From Deltaproteobacteria bacterium (GTDB lineage: Bacteria; Desulfobacterota; Desulfarculia; Adiutricales; JAFDHD01): DNA of 58,832 nt. Of this stretch, positions 16,726 to 26,133 are shown piece by piece; positions within the stretch are counted from its first letter, which is position 1, and each line of letters opens with the position of its first letter. Location of the stretch: contig JAFDHD010000010.1 in assembly GCA_019308995.1 (NCBI GenBank), positions 1-58,832 on the forward strand, given 5' to 3'. The position numbers were made by a program, and so were the translations under genes. A model generated the notes under the pieces. It had not been told where the DNA came from, made no database searches, and worked only from the letters and a program-made list of their open reading frames with translations.

Positions 16726-17370
16726 TCATGTACGCATGTCCGGGACAACAGCCAGCAGGTTGTCCAGGTTCAAAGGCCCGTCTCTAAGGAGGCGCGGCGG
16801 TGTGGTGCTGGTGTCAATCAGGGTCGAAGGCTTACCACCGGGACACGGACCGCCGTCCAGAATCAGGTCAACGCCGTCCCCAAAATAGTCCGCCACCTCG
16901 TCCGCGGTCAGGGCCGGGGGAGCGCCGGCTGGATTAGCGCTGGGACCGGTTACGGCTCGATCCAGGGCGCGCACCAGAGTTCGGATAACCGGCAGGCCTT
17001 CGACCCGGAGCCCCACCGTGTCCCGGGGTCCTATCAGGGCTGGATGCTGGCCGGGATGGGCTTCAAGGAGGATGGTCAGAGGACCGGGCCAAAAATGCCG
17101 GGCCAGTAGTTTAAAGGAGTAGGGCTGGTAGCGGGCGTAACACCCAACGCGCACGGTACGATCCAGAAGAAGGAGTAAAGACTTATTGACCGGGCGCTTC
17201 TTGAGCGCAACAACTCGTTCAATGGCCTCAGGCTGATCGGCTGCGGCCATGAGGCCGTAGAAGGTCTGCGTCGGCCCGGCCACGACCTCACCTTGCAGCA
17301 GGCTTGACACCACCGGCCGTAAAGCCAGGTAGTCGCAATGGTGAGGGTCAACCTTTAAAATCCGTGGCAT
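16726..17370 (-). CDS. tsaC: L-threonylcarbamoyladenylate synthase (TsaC/Sua5/YrdC family)
   Basis: This enzyme makes threonylcarbamoyl-AMP from threonine, bicarbonate and ATP, the first step in t6A modification of tRNAs reading ANN codons. The 214-residue protein has the YrdC fold: GEVVAGPTQTFYGLMAAAD, KKRPVNKSLLLLL, FWPGPLTILLEA, VGLRVEG and TGPSANPAGAPP. It lacks the extra Sua5 domain. It is unusual only in the looser RPVNKSL in place of KXRPXXXPL. It stands upstream of a truncated reading frame and is separated from purE by a palindromic repeat. Confidence 0.92.
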   Translation of the reverse strand: MPRILKVDPHHCDYLALRPVVSSLLQGEVVAGPTQTFYGLMAAADQPEAIERVVALKKRPVNKSLLLLLDRTVRVGCYARYQPYSFKLLARHFWPGPLTILLEAHPGQHPALIGPRDTVGLRVEGLPVIRTLVRALDRAVTGPSANPAGAPPALTADEVADYFGDGVDLILDGGPCPGGKPSTLIDTSTTPPRLLRDGPLNLDNLLAVVPDMRT

Positions 17371-17386
17371 GGCTTCCTTCTTTTTA

Positions 17387-17420
17387 GGGGAAACCGTTTT
17401 CCCTAAAAAAAGGTTCCCCC
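17387..17420. repeat. Palindromic repeat, copy 3 of dispersed family (diverged)
   Basis: The arms ggggaaacc and ggttccccc enclose an A/T-rich centre with complementary tttt and aaaa runs, the same plan as at 385-422 and 503-537. It lies in the 74-bp gap between purE and tsaC and may end the purine transcript. Confidence 0.65.
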
Positions 17421-17444
17421 AGATTTACCTTAAAAAGCTCTTGT

Positions 17445-17951
17445 TTAACCCGCTTTGCGGCCATAGAGCCGGGCGGCCTTCTTTTCCACATCTTGAGCCA
17501 GTTCAGCCTTGTACTCCTCAAGTTTACCGCTCAGGGTCTGATCGGAAAGCGCCAGGATTTGCACGGCCAGGATGCCGGCGTTACGCGCTCCGGCCTTACC
17601 CACAGCCATAGTGGCCACCGGCACACCGGCAGGCATTTGAACCGTGGCCAGAAGAGCGTCAAGACCGTTAAGGGACGTGGAGCTTAACGGGACCCCGATA
17701 ACCGGCAGGCTAGTTTCAGCGGCCAGGGTCCCGGCCAGGTGAGCCGCGCCGCCGGCCCCGGCAATAAGAACTTTCAGGCCCCGCGCCTTGGACGACCGGG
17801 TGTAGTCTTTTACCCGGGCCGGAGAACGATGCGCCGAGGCAATCGTGATCTCAAAAGGAACCTTGAATCTTTCAAGGATTTCCGAAGCGCCGGACATGGC
17901 CTTCAGGTCGGAGTCACTGCCCATCACAATTCCAACTAAAGGTGCGGTCAT
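17445..17951 (-). CDS. purE: 5-(carboxyamino)imidazole ribonucleotide mutase PurE
   Basis: PurE converts N5-CAIR to CAIR in purine synthesis (class I) or carboxylates AIR directly (class II). The 168-residue protein shows VGIVMGSDSDLKAM, ITIASAHRSPARVKDYTRSS, VLIAGAGGAAHLAG and a late MAVGKAGARNAGILAVQIL. These motifs, including the H of SAHRSP, mark the class I mutase. It is 9 bp downstream of purD, so the two steps are co-expressed. Confidence 0.95.
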   Translation of the reverse strand: MTAPLVGIVMGSDSDLKAMSGASEILERFKVPFEITIASAHRSPARVKDYTRSSKARGLKVLIAGAGGAAHLAGTLAAETSLPVIGVPLSSTSLNGLDALLATVQMPAGVPVATMAVGKAGARNAGILAVQILALSDQTLSGKLEEYKAELAQDVEKKAARLYGRKAG

Positions 17952-17960
17952 TGGTAATCC

Positions 17961-19238
17961 TCACTTAAGCCGCTTCAGGGCCTTCATGCCAATATCACTT
18001 CGACAGTATTTTCCCGGCCAGGAAATCAGCTCCGCGGCAGAGTAGGCTCGCTCCCTGGCCTGGGCGACATCAGCTCCCAAGGCAGTCACTCCTAGAACCC
18101 GGCCGCCGCTGGTCATAATTTTGCCATCCTTTTCTGCGGTGCCTGCATGGTAAACCACTACATCGGGCAGGGCCTTTACCGCTTCCAATCCCTCGATAAT
18201 GTGGCCTTTTTCATAACGACCGGGGTAGCCTTCCGAAGCCAGGACCAGACAGAGGCTGGCCTGATCGTCCCATTCGATACGTATATCGGCCAGCCGATCC
18301 TGGATGATGGCCTCAAAGATGTCAACCAGGTCGGTCTTGAGGCGAGGCATGAGGGGCTGGCACTCAGGGTCACCGAAACGGGCGTTGAATTCCAAAACCC
18401 TGGGGCCGTCCTCCCTGATCATCAAGCCGGCGTAAAGCACACCCTTATAAGGACAGCCTTCGGCAGCCATGGCCTCGATGGTGGGCTTCATGATCCTGGT
18501 CATGATTTCGGCCGCAAGCTCCGGGGTTACCACGGGCGCCGGGGAGTAAGCCCCCATCCCGCCGGTATTGGGCCCCTTATCTCCGTCGTAGATAGGCTTA
18601 TGGTCCTGAGAAGTGGGCATGGCTTGAATATTCTTCCCGTCAGTAAAAATCAGGAAGGTGGCCTCCTCCCCTTCGAGGAACTCTTCGATGACGACCCGAT
18701 CTCCAGCCGAGCCAAAGGCCCTTTCCTTCATGATGCGGCTCAGGGCGTCCAGGGCCTCATCCGTGGTCTGACAAACCAGAACCCCCTTGCCAGCCGCCAG
18801 TCCGTCCGCCTTGACCACCAGGGGACCGGCTTTTTGTTTGATATAATCAACCGCGGCCTCATAGGTGTCAAAAGTTCGGGAATCCGCGGTTGGGATGCCG
18901 TATTTTTTCATCAAGTCTTTGGCAAAGGCTTTACTGCCTTCAATCCGGGCGGCCGCAGCCGTGGCGCCGCAGATCCGAAGCCCGGCTTCGGTCATGCGGT
19001 CCGCCAGGCCCATGGTCAGAGGAGCCTCCGGACCGGCCACTGTCAGGTCAATTTCTTTCTCCAGGGCCAGGGCCACCAGCCCGTCCAGGTCTTCTGCTTC
19101 AACCGGCACACATTCAGCCTGAACTGCTATCCCCGCGTTCCCCGGTGCAGCGTAAATGTGCTCCACCCGGGGGCTCTGAGCCAGTTTCCATACCAGGGCG
19201 TGCTCTCGACCGCCGCCACCAACGACTAGCAACTTCAT
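17961..19238 (-). CDS. purD: Phosphoribosylamine-glycine ligase PurD
   Basis: PurD (GAR synthetase) joins phosphoribosylamine and glycine using ATP, the second step of de novo purine synthesis. The 425-residue protein starts MKLLVVGGGGREHALVWKL, chosen over a longer form because GGAGAA sits upstream. It contains the ATP-grasp region (PLVVKADGLAAGKGVLVCQT), HKPIYDGDKGPNTGGMGAYS, and RFGDPECQPLMPRL near the metal site. Length and order of motifs are normal. Confidence 0.96.
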   Translation of the reverse strand: MKLLVVGGGGREHALVWKLAQSPRVEHIYAAPGNAGIAVQAECVPVEAEDLDGLVALALEKEIDLTVAGPEAPLTMGLADRMTEAGLRICGATAAAARIEGSKAFAKDLMKKYGIPTADSRTFDTYEAAVDYIKQKAGPLVVKADGLAAGKGVLVCQTTDEALDALSRIMKERAFGSAGDRVVIEEFLEGEEATFLIFTDGKNIQAMPTSQDHKPIYDGDKGPNTGGMGAYSPAPVVTPELAAEIMTRIMKPTIEAMAAEGCPYKGVLYAGLMIREDGPRVLEFNARFGDPECQPLMPRLKTDLVDIFEAIIQDRLADIRIEWDDQASLCLVLASEGYPGRYEKGHIIEGLEAVKALPDVVVYHAGTAEKDGKIMTSGGRVLGVTALGADVAQARERAYSAAELISWPGKYCRSDIGMKALKRLK

Positions 19239-19305
19239 CGTTTCTCCATGATTCAACAACCTTGACTTATGGGCTGATTAGGTGAAATCCCCCCTTACCC
19301 TTTTA

Positions 19306-21984
19306 TCATCCTGCCAGGACTTCCTTTGCCTTGGCCAGGACCTGGTTAATGTTTTCCGGGTTCGCGCCGCCGGCCTGGGCCATATCCGGGCGGCCGCCGC
19401 CGCTGCCGCCGACAATCTGAGCCAGCTCTTTAATGATCTGACCGGCGTGGAAACGGTCTTTCAGGTCTGGAGTAACTATGACCAGGAGCAAGGCCTTGCC
19501 TTTATTTTCCGCAGCCAGCACTATCACGCCGGATTTGATTTTATCCCTGAAGTGGTCGCCCAGTTCCCGCAGGCCCTTTGGGTTGTCAATATTGACCCGG
19601 GCCGCCAGGAGGCGAACCCCGGCCACTTCCTGAATCTGATCCAGGACTTCATCGGTCCGCCCCACTGACGTCTTCTGTTTCAGGGTCGTCAGTTCCTGCT
19701 CCAGTTCCTTTTGACGCGCCTGAACCCTGTTCAAGCGCTCGGGGGCCTGATCTGGTGACGTCTTAAGGGCCGCGGAGACCGTGCGCAAGGTCTGGCGCTG
19801 GGCCTGAATCGCTTCCAGGGCCGCCCGCCCGGTCAAGGCCTCCAGACGCCGCACCCCGGCCGCGGCCGATGATTCGGCCATGACGATAAAGAGGCCAATA
19901 TCCCCGGTTCTTTCGGTGTGGGTCCCGCCGCACAGCTCCATGGAAAAATCAGGCACGTTCACGACGCGAACCATGTCCCCGTATCGCTCCTCGAACAAGG
20001 CCACCGCCCCGGTCTGTATGGCCTCCTCCATGGGCATGACCGTCGTTATAACCGGCAGGTTTTCGCGAATCTTTTCATTGACCTTTTTCTCGATGCAATC
20101 AAGTTCTTCCCGTGAGACCTGGGCGAAGTGGGTAAAGTCAAAACGGAGCCGGTCCGGAGAGACCAGGGAGCCGGCCTGCTTGACATGATCCCCCAGCTCC
20201 CGCCGCAACACGGCGTGAAGGAGGTGTGTGGCGGTGTGATTTCGAGCCGTATCCCGGCGGGGGGATTCAGCCACCTCAAGGCTGAATTTCTCGCCGGTCT
20301 CAATCTGCCCGGTTTCGACCCGGGCCTGATGAACGATGATTTCGCCGGGATAAATAATGGTATTGGTTACCCGGACCGCGGCCTCCTGGCCCTTGATCCA
20401 TCCCGTGTCACCGACCTGCCCCCCGGCTTCGCCATAGAAAGGCGTGGTTTTAAAAACCAGTTCCACCTCCTCACCGGCCTCAGCCCGATCAACCTTGAGC
20501 CCTTCTTTCATAATCAGGACGAGTTCAGACTCAGCTGCAAGCCTCTCATGGGCCAGGGCCTCAACCTTGAACCCGGCGGCTGTCAAACCAGAAATGGGTT
20601 CGGGAACCGCGACCTCCCCGCTACCTTTCCACGAAGCCCGGCTCTTGGCCCGCTGGCCCTCCATAGCGGCCTCAAACCCGGAAATATCAACCTTGATTCC
20701 TTCCTCCCGGCAGACGTCCTCAACCAGGTCCAGCGGAAATCCATAAGTATCATAGAGTTTAAAGGCTATTTCTCCCGGAAGGCTCTTTTGACCGGACTCC
20801 TTGAGGCCAAGGGTCTCATCGGACAGGAGCTTCAAACCGTTGTCTAATGTCTCGGAAAAACGCTCCTCCTCGCTGAAGATAATCTTCTGAATGTAACTGG
20901 CGCTATCCTGAAGCTCAGGAAAGGCCCGGCCCATCTGTTCGATGACCTGGCCAGCCACCTGGTGGAGAAAAGGCTTCTTCAATCCCAGATTCCGGCCGTG
21001 ACGCACCGCCCGGCGGAGGATGCGCCTCAAGACATAACCGCGGCCCACATTTTCAGGTAAAACCCCGTCCCCGATAAGAAAGGCCAGGGCTCTGGCATGA
21101 TCGGCAATGACGCGGGTCGAGACATTCGTCTTGATGGGAACGTCGCTCCCGTGGCCTCCTCTATCCTTCCGACGCTCAGATTGGTAAATATAACGCACGC
21201 CGGACAGGTCCTGGATGAAATCAATCAAAGGCCGGAAAAGATCGGACTCATAGTTGGAATAGTACCCCTGAATAACGGCCGCGATGCGTTCAAGGCCCAG
21301 GCCCGTATCAATGGAAGGCTTGGGCAGGGGGATCATGTTTCCGGCTGCATTGCGGTTGAACTGCATGAAAACCAGGTTCCACAGCTCCAGGAAACGGTCG
21401 CATTCGCAGGCCGGGGAGCAATCCGGCTTGCCGCAGCCTACATCCGGGCCCTGGTCATAGTGGATTTCAGAACAAGGCCCGCACGGGCCTGTGTCGCCCA
21501 TGGCCCAGAAGTTATCTTTCTCTCCGAACCGCTGAATCCTGCTGCCAGGCAGGCCGACTATCTTTTTCCAGAGGTCTTCGGCCTCGTCGTCATCCTGATA
21601 AATCGTGGCGCTAAGTTTTTCCGGCGAAAGAGCGAACTCGTCAACCAGGAGTTTCCAGCCCAGCTCGATGGCCAGGGCCTTGAAGTAATCGCCAAAGGAG
21701 AAGTTGCCCAGCATCTCAAAAAAGGTATGGTGCCGGTTGGTGTAGCCCACGTTTTCCAGGTCATTGTGTTTGCCTCCGGCCCGGACGCATTTCTGGGAGG
21801 TAACGGCCCGGATGTAAGGTCGCTTTTCCTCGTTCAGGAAGGTTCGTTTGAACTGAACCATTCCGGCGTTCGTAAAGAGCAAGGTTGGGTCGTCCTTGGG
21901 AACCAGGGACGAACTCTTGACCACGGTATGGTCATATTTTTTAAAGAATTCTAAAAACCTGGTCCTGATTTCTTCAGCTTTCAT
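19306..21984 (-). CDS. alaS: Alanyl-tRNA synthetase AlaS
   Basis: AlaS charges tRNA-Ala and hydrolyses mischarged Ser- or Gly-tRNA. The 892-residue protein has the class II catalytic domain (RTRFLEFFKKYDHTVVKSSS, then NDLENVGYTNRHHTFFEMLG, and GLGLERIAAVIQG). The editing domain has the metal-binding HTATHLLHAVL and MELCGGTHTERTG. The C-Ala domain has a glycine-rich VGGSGGGRPDMAQAGG. An insertion near residue 183 is Cys-rich (GCGKPDCSPACECDRF), as in other AlaS proteins. It lies downstream of recA, a common order in Desulfobacterota. Confidence 0.97.
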   Translation of the reverse strand: MKAEEIRTRFLEFFKKYDHTVVKSSSLVPKDDPTLLFTNAGMVQFKRTFLNEEKRPYIRAVTSQKCVRAGGKHNDLENVGYTNRHHTFFEMLGNFSFGDYFKALAIELGWKLLVDEFALSPEKLSATIYQDDDEAEDLWKKIVGLPGSRIQRFGEKDNFWAMGDTGPCGPCSEIHYDQGPDVGCGKPDCSPACECDRFLELWNLVFMQFNRNAAGNMIPLPKPSIDTGLGLERIAAVIQGYYSNYESDLFRPLIDFIQDLSGVRYIYQSERRKDRGGHGSDVPIKTNVSTRVIADHARALAFLIGDGVLPENVGRGYVLRRILRRAVRHGRNLGLKKPFLHQVAGQVIEQMGRAFPELQDSASYIQKIIFSEEERFSETLDNGLKLLSDETLGLKESGQKSLPGEIAFKLYDTYGFPLDLVEDVCREEGIKVDISGFEAAMEGQRAKSRASWKGSGEVAVPEPISGLTAAGFKVEALAHERLAAESELVLIMKEGLKVDRAEAGEEVELVFKTTPFYGEAGGQVGDTGWIKGQEAAVRVTNTIIYPGEIIVHQARVETGQIETGEKFSLEVAESPRRDTARNHTATHLLHAVLRRELGDHVKQAGSLVSPDRLRFDFTHFAQVSREELDCIEKKVNEKIRENLPVITTVMPMEEAIQTGAVALFEERYGDMVRVVNVPDFSMELCGGTHTERTGDIGLFIVMAESSAAAGVRRLEALTGRAALEAIQAQRQTLRTVSAALKTSPDQAPERLNRVQARQKELEQELTTLKQKTSVGRTDEVLDQIQEVAGVRLLAARVNIDNPKGLRELGDHFRDKIKSGVIVLAAENKGKALLLVIVTPDLKDRFHAGQIIKELAQIVGGSGGGRPDMAQAGGANPENINQVLAKAKEVLAG

Positions 21985-22119
21985 CGTTTTTGTTTCTCGC
22001 TTATTGTAATTTCCACTGATCCCCAGGTGCTTTTGATGACCGTCTGCTAATCATACAGTCCAAAATAGTATCTTGCCAGGGAAGAGAGATCGCCATCCCG
22101 CCTGTATAAAATTATCACC

Positions 22120-23166
22120 CTAAGCGGCGGGCGTTTTCTCTTCAGTCTTTTCAGCGTCCTCCTCCAGTTCTATAAGCCCGTAGGCCCCGCGAATCTTGGT
22201 GGCGATATCGTTCGCGATCTCAGGATTTTCAATCAAGAACCGCCGCGCGTTCTCCCGGCCCTGCCCGATGCGGTCCTGACTATAGGCGTACCAGGAGCCA
22301 CTTTTCTCGACAATCCCGACCTCGACTCCCAGATCAATCAGCTCTCCTTCTTTTGATATTCCGCGGCCGTAAACTATATCAAATTCAGCCTCACGGAAGG
22401 GCGGCGCCAGCTTGTTCTTGACGACCTTGACCCTGGTCCGGTTGCCAATGACATCCTGACCTTCCTTGAGAGCCGCGATGCGGCGAATATCCAGGCGCAT
22501 AGTGGCGTAAAACTTCAGGGCGGTGCCACCGGTTGTTGTTTCCGGGTTGCCATACATGATCCCGATCCGCATGCGTGTCTGATTGATGAAAATAACCGAG
22601 GCCGCGGATTTCGAGATGTTTGAAGATAGCTTGCGCATGGCCTGAGACATGAGCCGAGCCTGGAGTCCGACATGGGTGTCGCCCATCTCGCCTTCAATCT
22701 CAGCCCGGGGAACCAGGGCGGCCACGGAGTCAATGACCAGGATGGACACCGCCCCGCTGCGCACCAGGATATCGGTGATTTCCAAAGCCTGCTCCCCGGT
22801 GTCGGGTTGGGAGATGAGTAAATCGTCGGTCTGGACGCCCAGGGCGCGGGCATAGTTTATGTCCAAGGCATGCTCAGCGTCTATAAAGGCGGCCACTCCA
22901 TCCTTTTTTTGCATCTCAGCAATAAAATGCAGGGCCAGGGTCGTCTTGCCCGAGGCTTCAGGGCCGTAGATCTCCACCACCCGCCCGGCTGGGATACCGC
23001 CTACGCCCAGGGCCACGTCCAGCGCCAGGGAGCCGGTTGGAGTGACAGCAATATCCTGAAGCTTGGTCATGTCCCCTAATTTCATGATAGATCCCTTACC
23101 GAACTCCTTTTCGATTTGGGAAATGGCCATTGATATGGCCCGGTCCTTGTCCGGCATATTAGTCAT
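22120..23166 (-). CDS. recA: Recombinase RecA
   Basis: RecA forms filaments on single-stranded DNA, drives homologous recombination and triggers LexA self-cleavage. The 348-residue protein has Walker [13 protein letters not shown] near residue 70, the MAW-type partner loop, L1/L2 DNA loops ([20 protein letters not shown] and [20 protein letters not shown]), and an acidic C-terminus ([10 protein letters not shown]) that tunes DNA access. The start overlaps the thpR stop by 4 bp. No LexA box was recognised nearby, as expected if it is transcribed with the upstream genes. Confidence 0.97.
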   Translation of the reverse strand: MTNMPDKDRAISMAISQIEKEFGKGSIMKLGDMTKLQDIAVTPTGSLALDVALGVGGIPAGRVVEIYGPEASGKTTLALHFIAEMQKKDGVAAFIDAEHALDINYARALGVQTDDLLISQPDTGEQALEITDILVRSGAVSILVIDSVAALVPRAEIEGEMGDTHVGLQARLMSQAMRKLSSNISKSAASVIFINQTRMRIGIMYGNPETTTGGTALKFYATMRLDIRRIAALKEGQDVIGNRTRVKVVKNKLAPPFREAEFDIVYGRGISKEGELIDLGVEVGIVEKSGSWYAYSQDRIGQGRENARRFLIENPEIANDIATKIRGAYGLIELEEDAEKTEEKTPAA

Positions 23167-23744
23167 GACTCCTCCTCCATGGGTTTCTCCTCTAAAGGCA
23201 ACCGCCTTAAAGGCGTATAAATCGCTCCAGAAGGTTTGAGATCGCTTCTAAACAGGACCACCTCCCTGGCAGTAAAGGCCAAAGGTCTTGGCTCAAGGCG
23301 GTCCAGCGCGTAAAGAAGTTCTTCCCTGTTTTGGTTTGAACGTATGCGCCCCAGGGTCAAGTGCGGATTAAAAGGTCGTTTTTCTTTGGCAAACCCAAAC
23401 TCAGCCGCCTGTGCCTCAATCTCCTTCTGTAAAGAGGCCAGGGCGTCCAGGTCGCCGTCCAAACCCACCCAGGCTACACGCGGACGACGCCGACTCGGGA
23501 AAACCCCTGTCCTGGCAAGCGTTAAATGCAGGGCGGGGTATGTCCCCACCACCCGAGACACAGCCTCGGCCAGGGGGTCTATGATCTCCTCGGCCAGCTG
23601 GCCTAAAAACTTCAGCGTCAGGTGCACCGCCTGGGGGCGAACCCATTTGACATCAGCCCTGACCTTTTTCAGGTCATCCTGCAGACACCCGATCTCCTCC
23701 TTGAAATCCTCGGGCAAGGCAATGGCAACAAAAGAACGTATCAT
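23163..23744 (-). CDS. thpR: RNA 2',3'-cyclic phosphodiesterase ThpR
   Basis: ThpR (LigT-like, 2H phosphoesterase) opens 2',3'-cyclic phosphates to 2'-phosphomonoesters and can ligate tRNA halves in vitro. The 193-residue protein has the two catalytic HxT motifs, [10 protein letters not shown] near residue 46 and HLTLGRI near residue 128, and starts [13 protein letters not shown]. It overlaps both recA and cinA by 4 bp. The window also has the RNA ligase RtcB, so two RNA-end enzymes are encoded here. Confidence 0.92.
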   Translation of the reverse strand: MIRSFVAIALPEDFKEEIGCLQDDLKKVRADVKWVRPQAVHLTLKFLGQLAEEIIDPLAEAVSRVVGTYPALHLTLARTGVFPSRRRPRVAWVGLDGDLDALASLQKEIEAQAAEFGFAKEKRPFNPHLTLGRIRSNQNREELLYALDRLEPRPLAFTAREVVLFRSDLKPSGAIYTPLRRLPLEEKPMEEES

Positions 23745-24976
23745 CTCTGAAGATAAAGGAGCACCCGATTCAGGGCCGCTTGAGCGGTTAGGATTTTAAT
23801 CTGTTCCCTAGTCCCGGAAAACCGGAAACTATCCACCTCAACGCCTTTCGCATCAGCCAGGGCGATGAAAACGGTGCCCACGGGTTTATCTTCCGTGCCG
23901 CCCGCAGGACCGGCGATACCGGTTGTAGCCAGGCCCAGGTCGGTCCGGCTGACGGACCGGATGCCCTGAGCCATGCTAGCTGCCGTTTCGGGGCTCACCG
24001 CACCATGGGCCTTAATCATATCAGCCGGAACATTAAGCAACTCGATCTTGGAGTCATTACTGTAAACCACGACCGCGCGCTCGAAGTAATCCGAACTGCC
24101 TGAAACCGACGTGATGCGGTGACTGATCAAACCGCCGCTGCATGACTCCGCCACGGCCAGACGCAAGCCCTTTTCCCGGAGCAACCGTCCAAGGGAATCC
24201 TCGATCGAGGCCGAATCCCTGGCCACGATATAGGGTTCGAGCCTGGCCTCGGCCTCTTTTTCCACTTCAAGGAGAGCCTTTTCTGCCTCTCCGACCGTAT
24301 TTCTCCGCACCGTAATGGTGACGTGATTTTCTGGAAAGTTGGGGTAGAATCCGATCAGCACCCCTTTATCCTGCCCGGCCAGACCTTCCAGCAGTTCCCC
24401 GATACGGGCCTCCTGAAGGCCAAAGACCTTCAGGGTTCGCTGCCGAACCACGGCGCGGTTTTTATCATAGCTGACCAGCAGAGGCAGGACCTTGGCGTCG
24501 GCCAGGTAACGAACTTCCTCGGGAACGCCGGGCAGAAAAAAAATAGGAATCTCGTTTAAGTGGCTGTAAAAACCGCAGGCCTGAGCCTGAGGGTCAATCA
24601 GCCGCGCCCCCTCGGGAACATAAGCCAGCTTCTCATAGGCATCCACCCAAGGCAGGCCATGCTGGTTCAGCGAACGCTTGAGGTATTTAAGCGAATCTTC
24701 ATCCAGGACCAGCGGGCAATCGAGGAATCGCGCCGCAACTTCAGCCGTGATGTCGTCCTCCGTGGGGCCGAGGCCGCCGCAGACGAGCACGAATTCCGAA
24801 CGCTTGACAGCCCGGTCCAGGACTTCGATGATGCCTTCCTGGTTGTCTCCGACCGTGGAGATAGCAGTAACAACAATACCCAGGGAAGAAAGCCGTGAGG
24901 ACAAGTAGTGGGCGTTGAAATCGCGAACCCGCCCGGAAACAAGCTCATCCCCGATGGTGATAATCTCTCCCCGCAT
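23741..24976 (-). CDS. cinA: CinA family nicotinamide-nucleotide amidohydrolase
   Basis: CinA combines a MoaB-like N-terminal domain (COG1058) with a C-terminal nicotinamide mononucleotide deamidase (PncC) domain. The 411-residue protein starts MRGEIITIGDELVSGRVRDF, chosen because GGAG precedes it and it falls 5 bp after the pgpA stop. A longer frame to 25096 would overlap pgpA. The C-terminal domain has LAVAESCSGGLISHRIT (catalytic Ser in ESCSGG), AVVVYSNDSKIELLNVP and TTGIAGPAGGTEDKPVG. It recycles NMN and is often next to recA. Confidence 0.95.
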   Translation of the reverse strand: MRGEIITIGDELVSGRVRDFNAHYLSSRLSSLGIVVTAISTVGDNQEGIIEVLDRAVKRSEFVLVCGGLGPTEDDITAEVAARFLDCPLVLDEDSLKYLKRSLNQHGLPWVDAYEKLAYVPEGARLIDPQAQACGFYSHLNEIPIFFLPGVPEEVRYLADAKVLPLLVSYDKNRAVVRQRTLKVFGLQEARIGELLEGLAGQDKGVLIGFYPNFPENHVTITVRRNTVGEAEKALLEVEKEAEARLEPYIVARDSASIEDSLGRLLREKGLRLAVAESCSGGLISHRITSVSGSSDYFERAVVVYSNDSKIELLNVPADMIKAHGAVSPETAASMAQGIRSVSRTDLGLATTGIAGPAGGTEDKPVGTVFIALADAKGVEVDSFRFSGTREQIKILTAQAALNRVLLYLQR

Positions 24977-24981
24977 ACTCC

Positions 24982-25401
24982 TTACCAGCTCGACCCGCCC
25001 AAGGCAGGCCAAAAAAAGATCAAAACGTGCAGAACCGCACAAGCATATACCCCGGCGGCCACATCGTCCAGCACAAGCCCCAGCCCGCCGCGCCATTTCC
25101 GATCAATGAGCCTTGCGGGCCAGGGTTTTAAGATGTCAAAGGCCCGAAACAGGATGAATCCGAGAATTATACCGCCCAAACTCGGTCCGACCCCGACCAT
25201 GGTTACCAGATAACCGGCCACCTCGTCTATGACGATCCGGCCGTCATCCCTCTGGCCATAAATCCCTTCGGCTCGGGCAGCCAGATAAACGGCTAAAATA
25301 ATTACAGCTGCCAGGGCCGCCAGGTAGGCCCAAAAAGGAAGCTGGCTCAGGCCCAGAAACAGGGGTATCCCGGCCAGGGTGCCAAATGTCCCCGACGCCA
25401 C
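24982..25401 (-). CDS. pgpA: Phosphatidylglycerophosphatase A PgpA (start uncertain)
   Basis: PgpA dephosphorylates phosphatidylglycerol phosphate in membrane lipid synthesis. The GTG at 25399-25401 gives 139 residues with the family's GTFGTLAGIPLFLGL, DGRIVIDEVAGYLVTM (acidic active site) and FDILKPWPARLIDRK. Homology clearly continues upstream: the codons before this GTG read FLASAAYLGYAPVA, which is the usual PgpA N-terminus. The open frame goes back to a stop at 25495-25497 without ATG, GTG or TTG. ATC at 25480-25482 after AAGGA, or CTG at 25444-25446, are possible starts. The real protein may have about 154-166 residues. Confidence 0.85.
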   Translation of the reverse strand: MASGTFGTLAGIPLFLGLSQLPFWAYLAALAAVIILAVYLAARAEGIYGQRDDGRIVIDEVAGYLVTMVGVGPSLGGIILGFILFRAFDILKPWPARLIDRKWRGGLGLVLDDVAAGVYACAVLHVLIFFWPALGGSSW

Positions 25402-25708
25402 CGGGGCATATCCTAAATAGGCTGCCGAAGCCAGGAAAGTTACCAGCTTATTACTTGAAAAACTGTTTAAACCGGAAGCGATGCCTGGATCCTTTTACCT
25501 GCCCCAAAATGAAGTTGTCACCCGGCCACAGCGACACTCTCCGCATGGTTCTGGACGATTTTTAACCTATATTTATTCCTTGACCTTGTCAAGGCCGACC
25601 GATAGAATCTGCCATGATAAAGCTGTATTAACCGCTCATATCTGTTTTCAAAAAATAAAAGCCTGAATCAGCCATGGGCGGATGAAATATAAGGAGAGAA
25701 GTCTGGAC

Positions 25709-26068
25709 ATGCAATGTGAAAGATGTAAGTGTGAAATCGAGGAAGGCGAAGAAAGAGAACTCTACGGCCAGACCCTGTGCGAAGACTGTTACATGGACGC
25801 CCTCTCCCCGTCCAGAGCCTGCGATCCCTGGGCGGTCCACCGCGCCAGGACCTTTAAATCCGAAGAAGGCTCAGGCCCGGAACTGAATGAAACTCAGACC
25901 AAAGTCCTCGAAATCCTGAAACAAACCGGCGGGGCTGAACCAGGATACATCATCCAAAAGCTCAAGATAAAACCAGCCGACCTGCAAAGAGAAATCGCCC
26001 CGCTCCGGCATCTGGAACTAATCAGAGGCGAAATGCGGGACGGAAAAAGAATCATCCGGCTCTGGTGA
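25709..26068 (+). CDS. Small Cys-rich zinc-binding / winged-helix protein
   Basis: This is a protein of about 119 residues. The N-terminus is a likely zinc knuckle (MQCERCKCEIEEGEER, then CEDCYMDAL), with four Cys in two CxxC pairs as in LIM- or DksA-like ribbons. The C-terminal 60 residues (NETQTKVLEILKQTGGAEPG, then LKIKPADLQREIAPLRHLEL) read as a winged helix. I place the start at 25709, after GGAGAG, rather than at the in-frame ATG at 25682. No specific function is recognised; a transcription-related or redox-sensing role is possible. Confidence 0.75.
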   Translation: MQCERCKCEIEEGEERELYGQTLCEDCYMDALSPSRACDPWAVHRARTFKSEEGSGPELNETQTKVLEILKQTGGAEPGYIIQKLKIKPADLQREIAPLRHLELIRGEMRDGKRIIRLW

Positions 26069-26095
26069 TGATTTATAAGGATTAGTCTTTTTATT

Positions 26096-26133
26096 TTCAG
26101 GGGGGAACTTTTTGAAAAAAGCTCCCCCCTGAA
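26096..26133. repeat. Palindromic repeat, copy 4 of dispersed family
   Basis: The arms TTCAGGGGGGA and TCCCCCCTGAA are identical to those at 385-422, with a similar A/T-rich centre (actttttgaaaaaagc). It lies 27 bp after the stop of the Cys-rich/winged-helix gene, again at a gene end. Confidence 0.8.
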
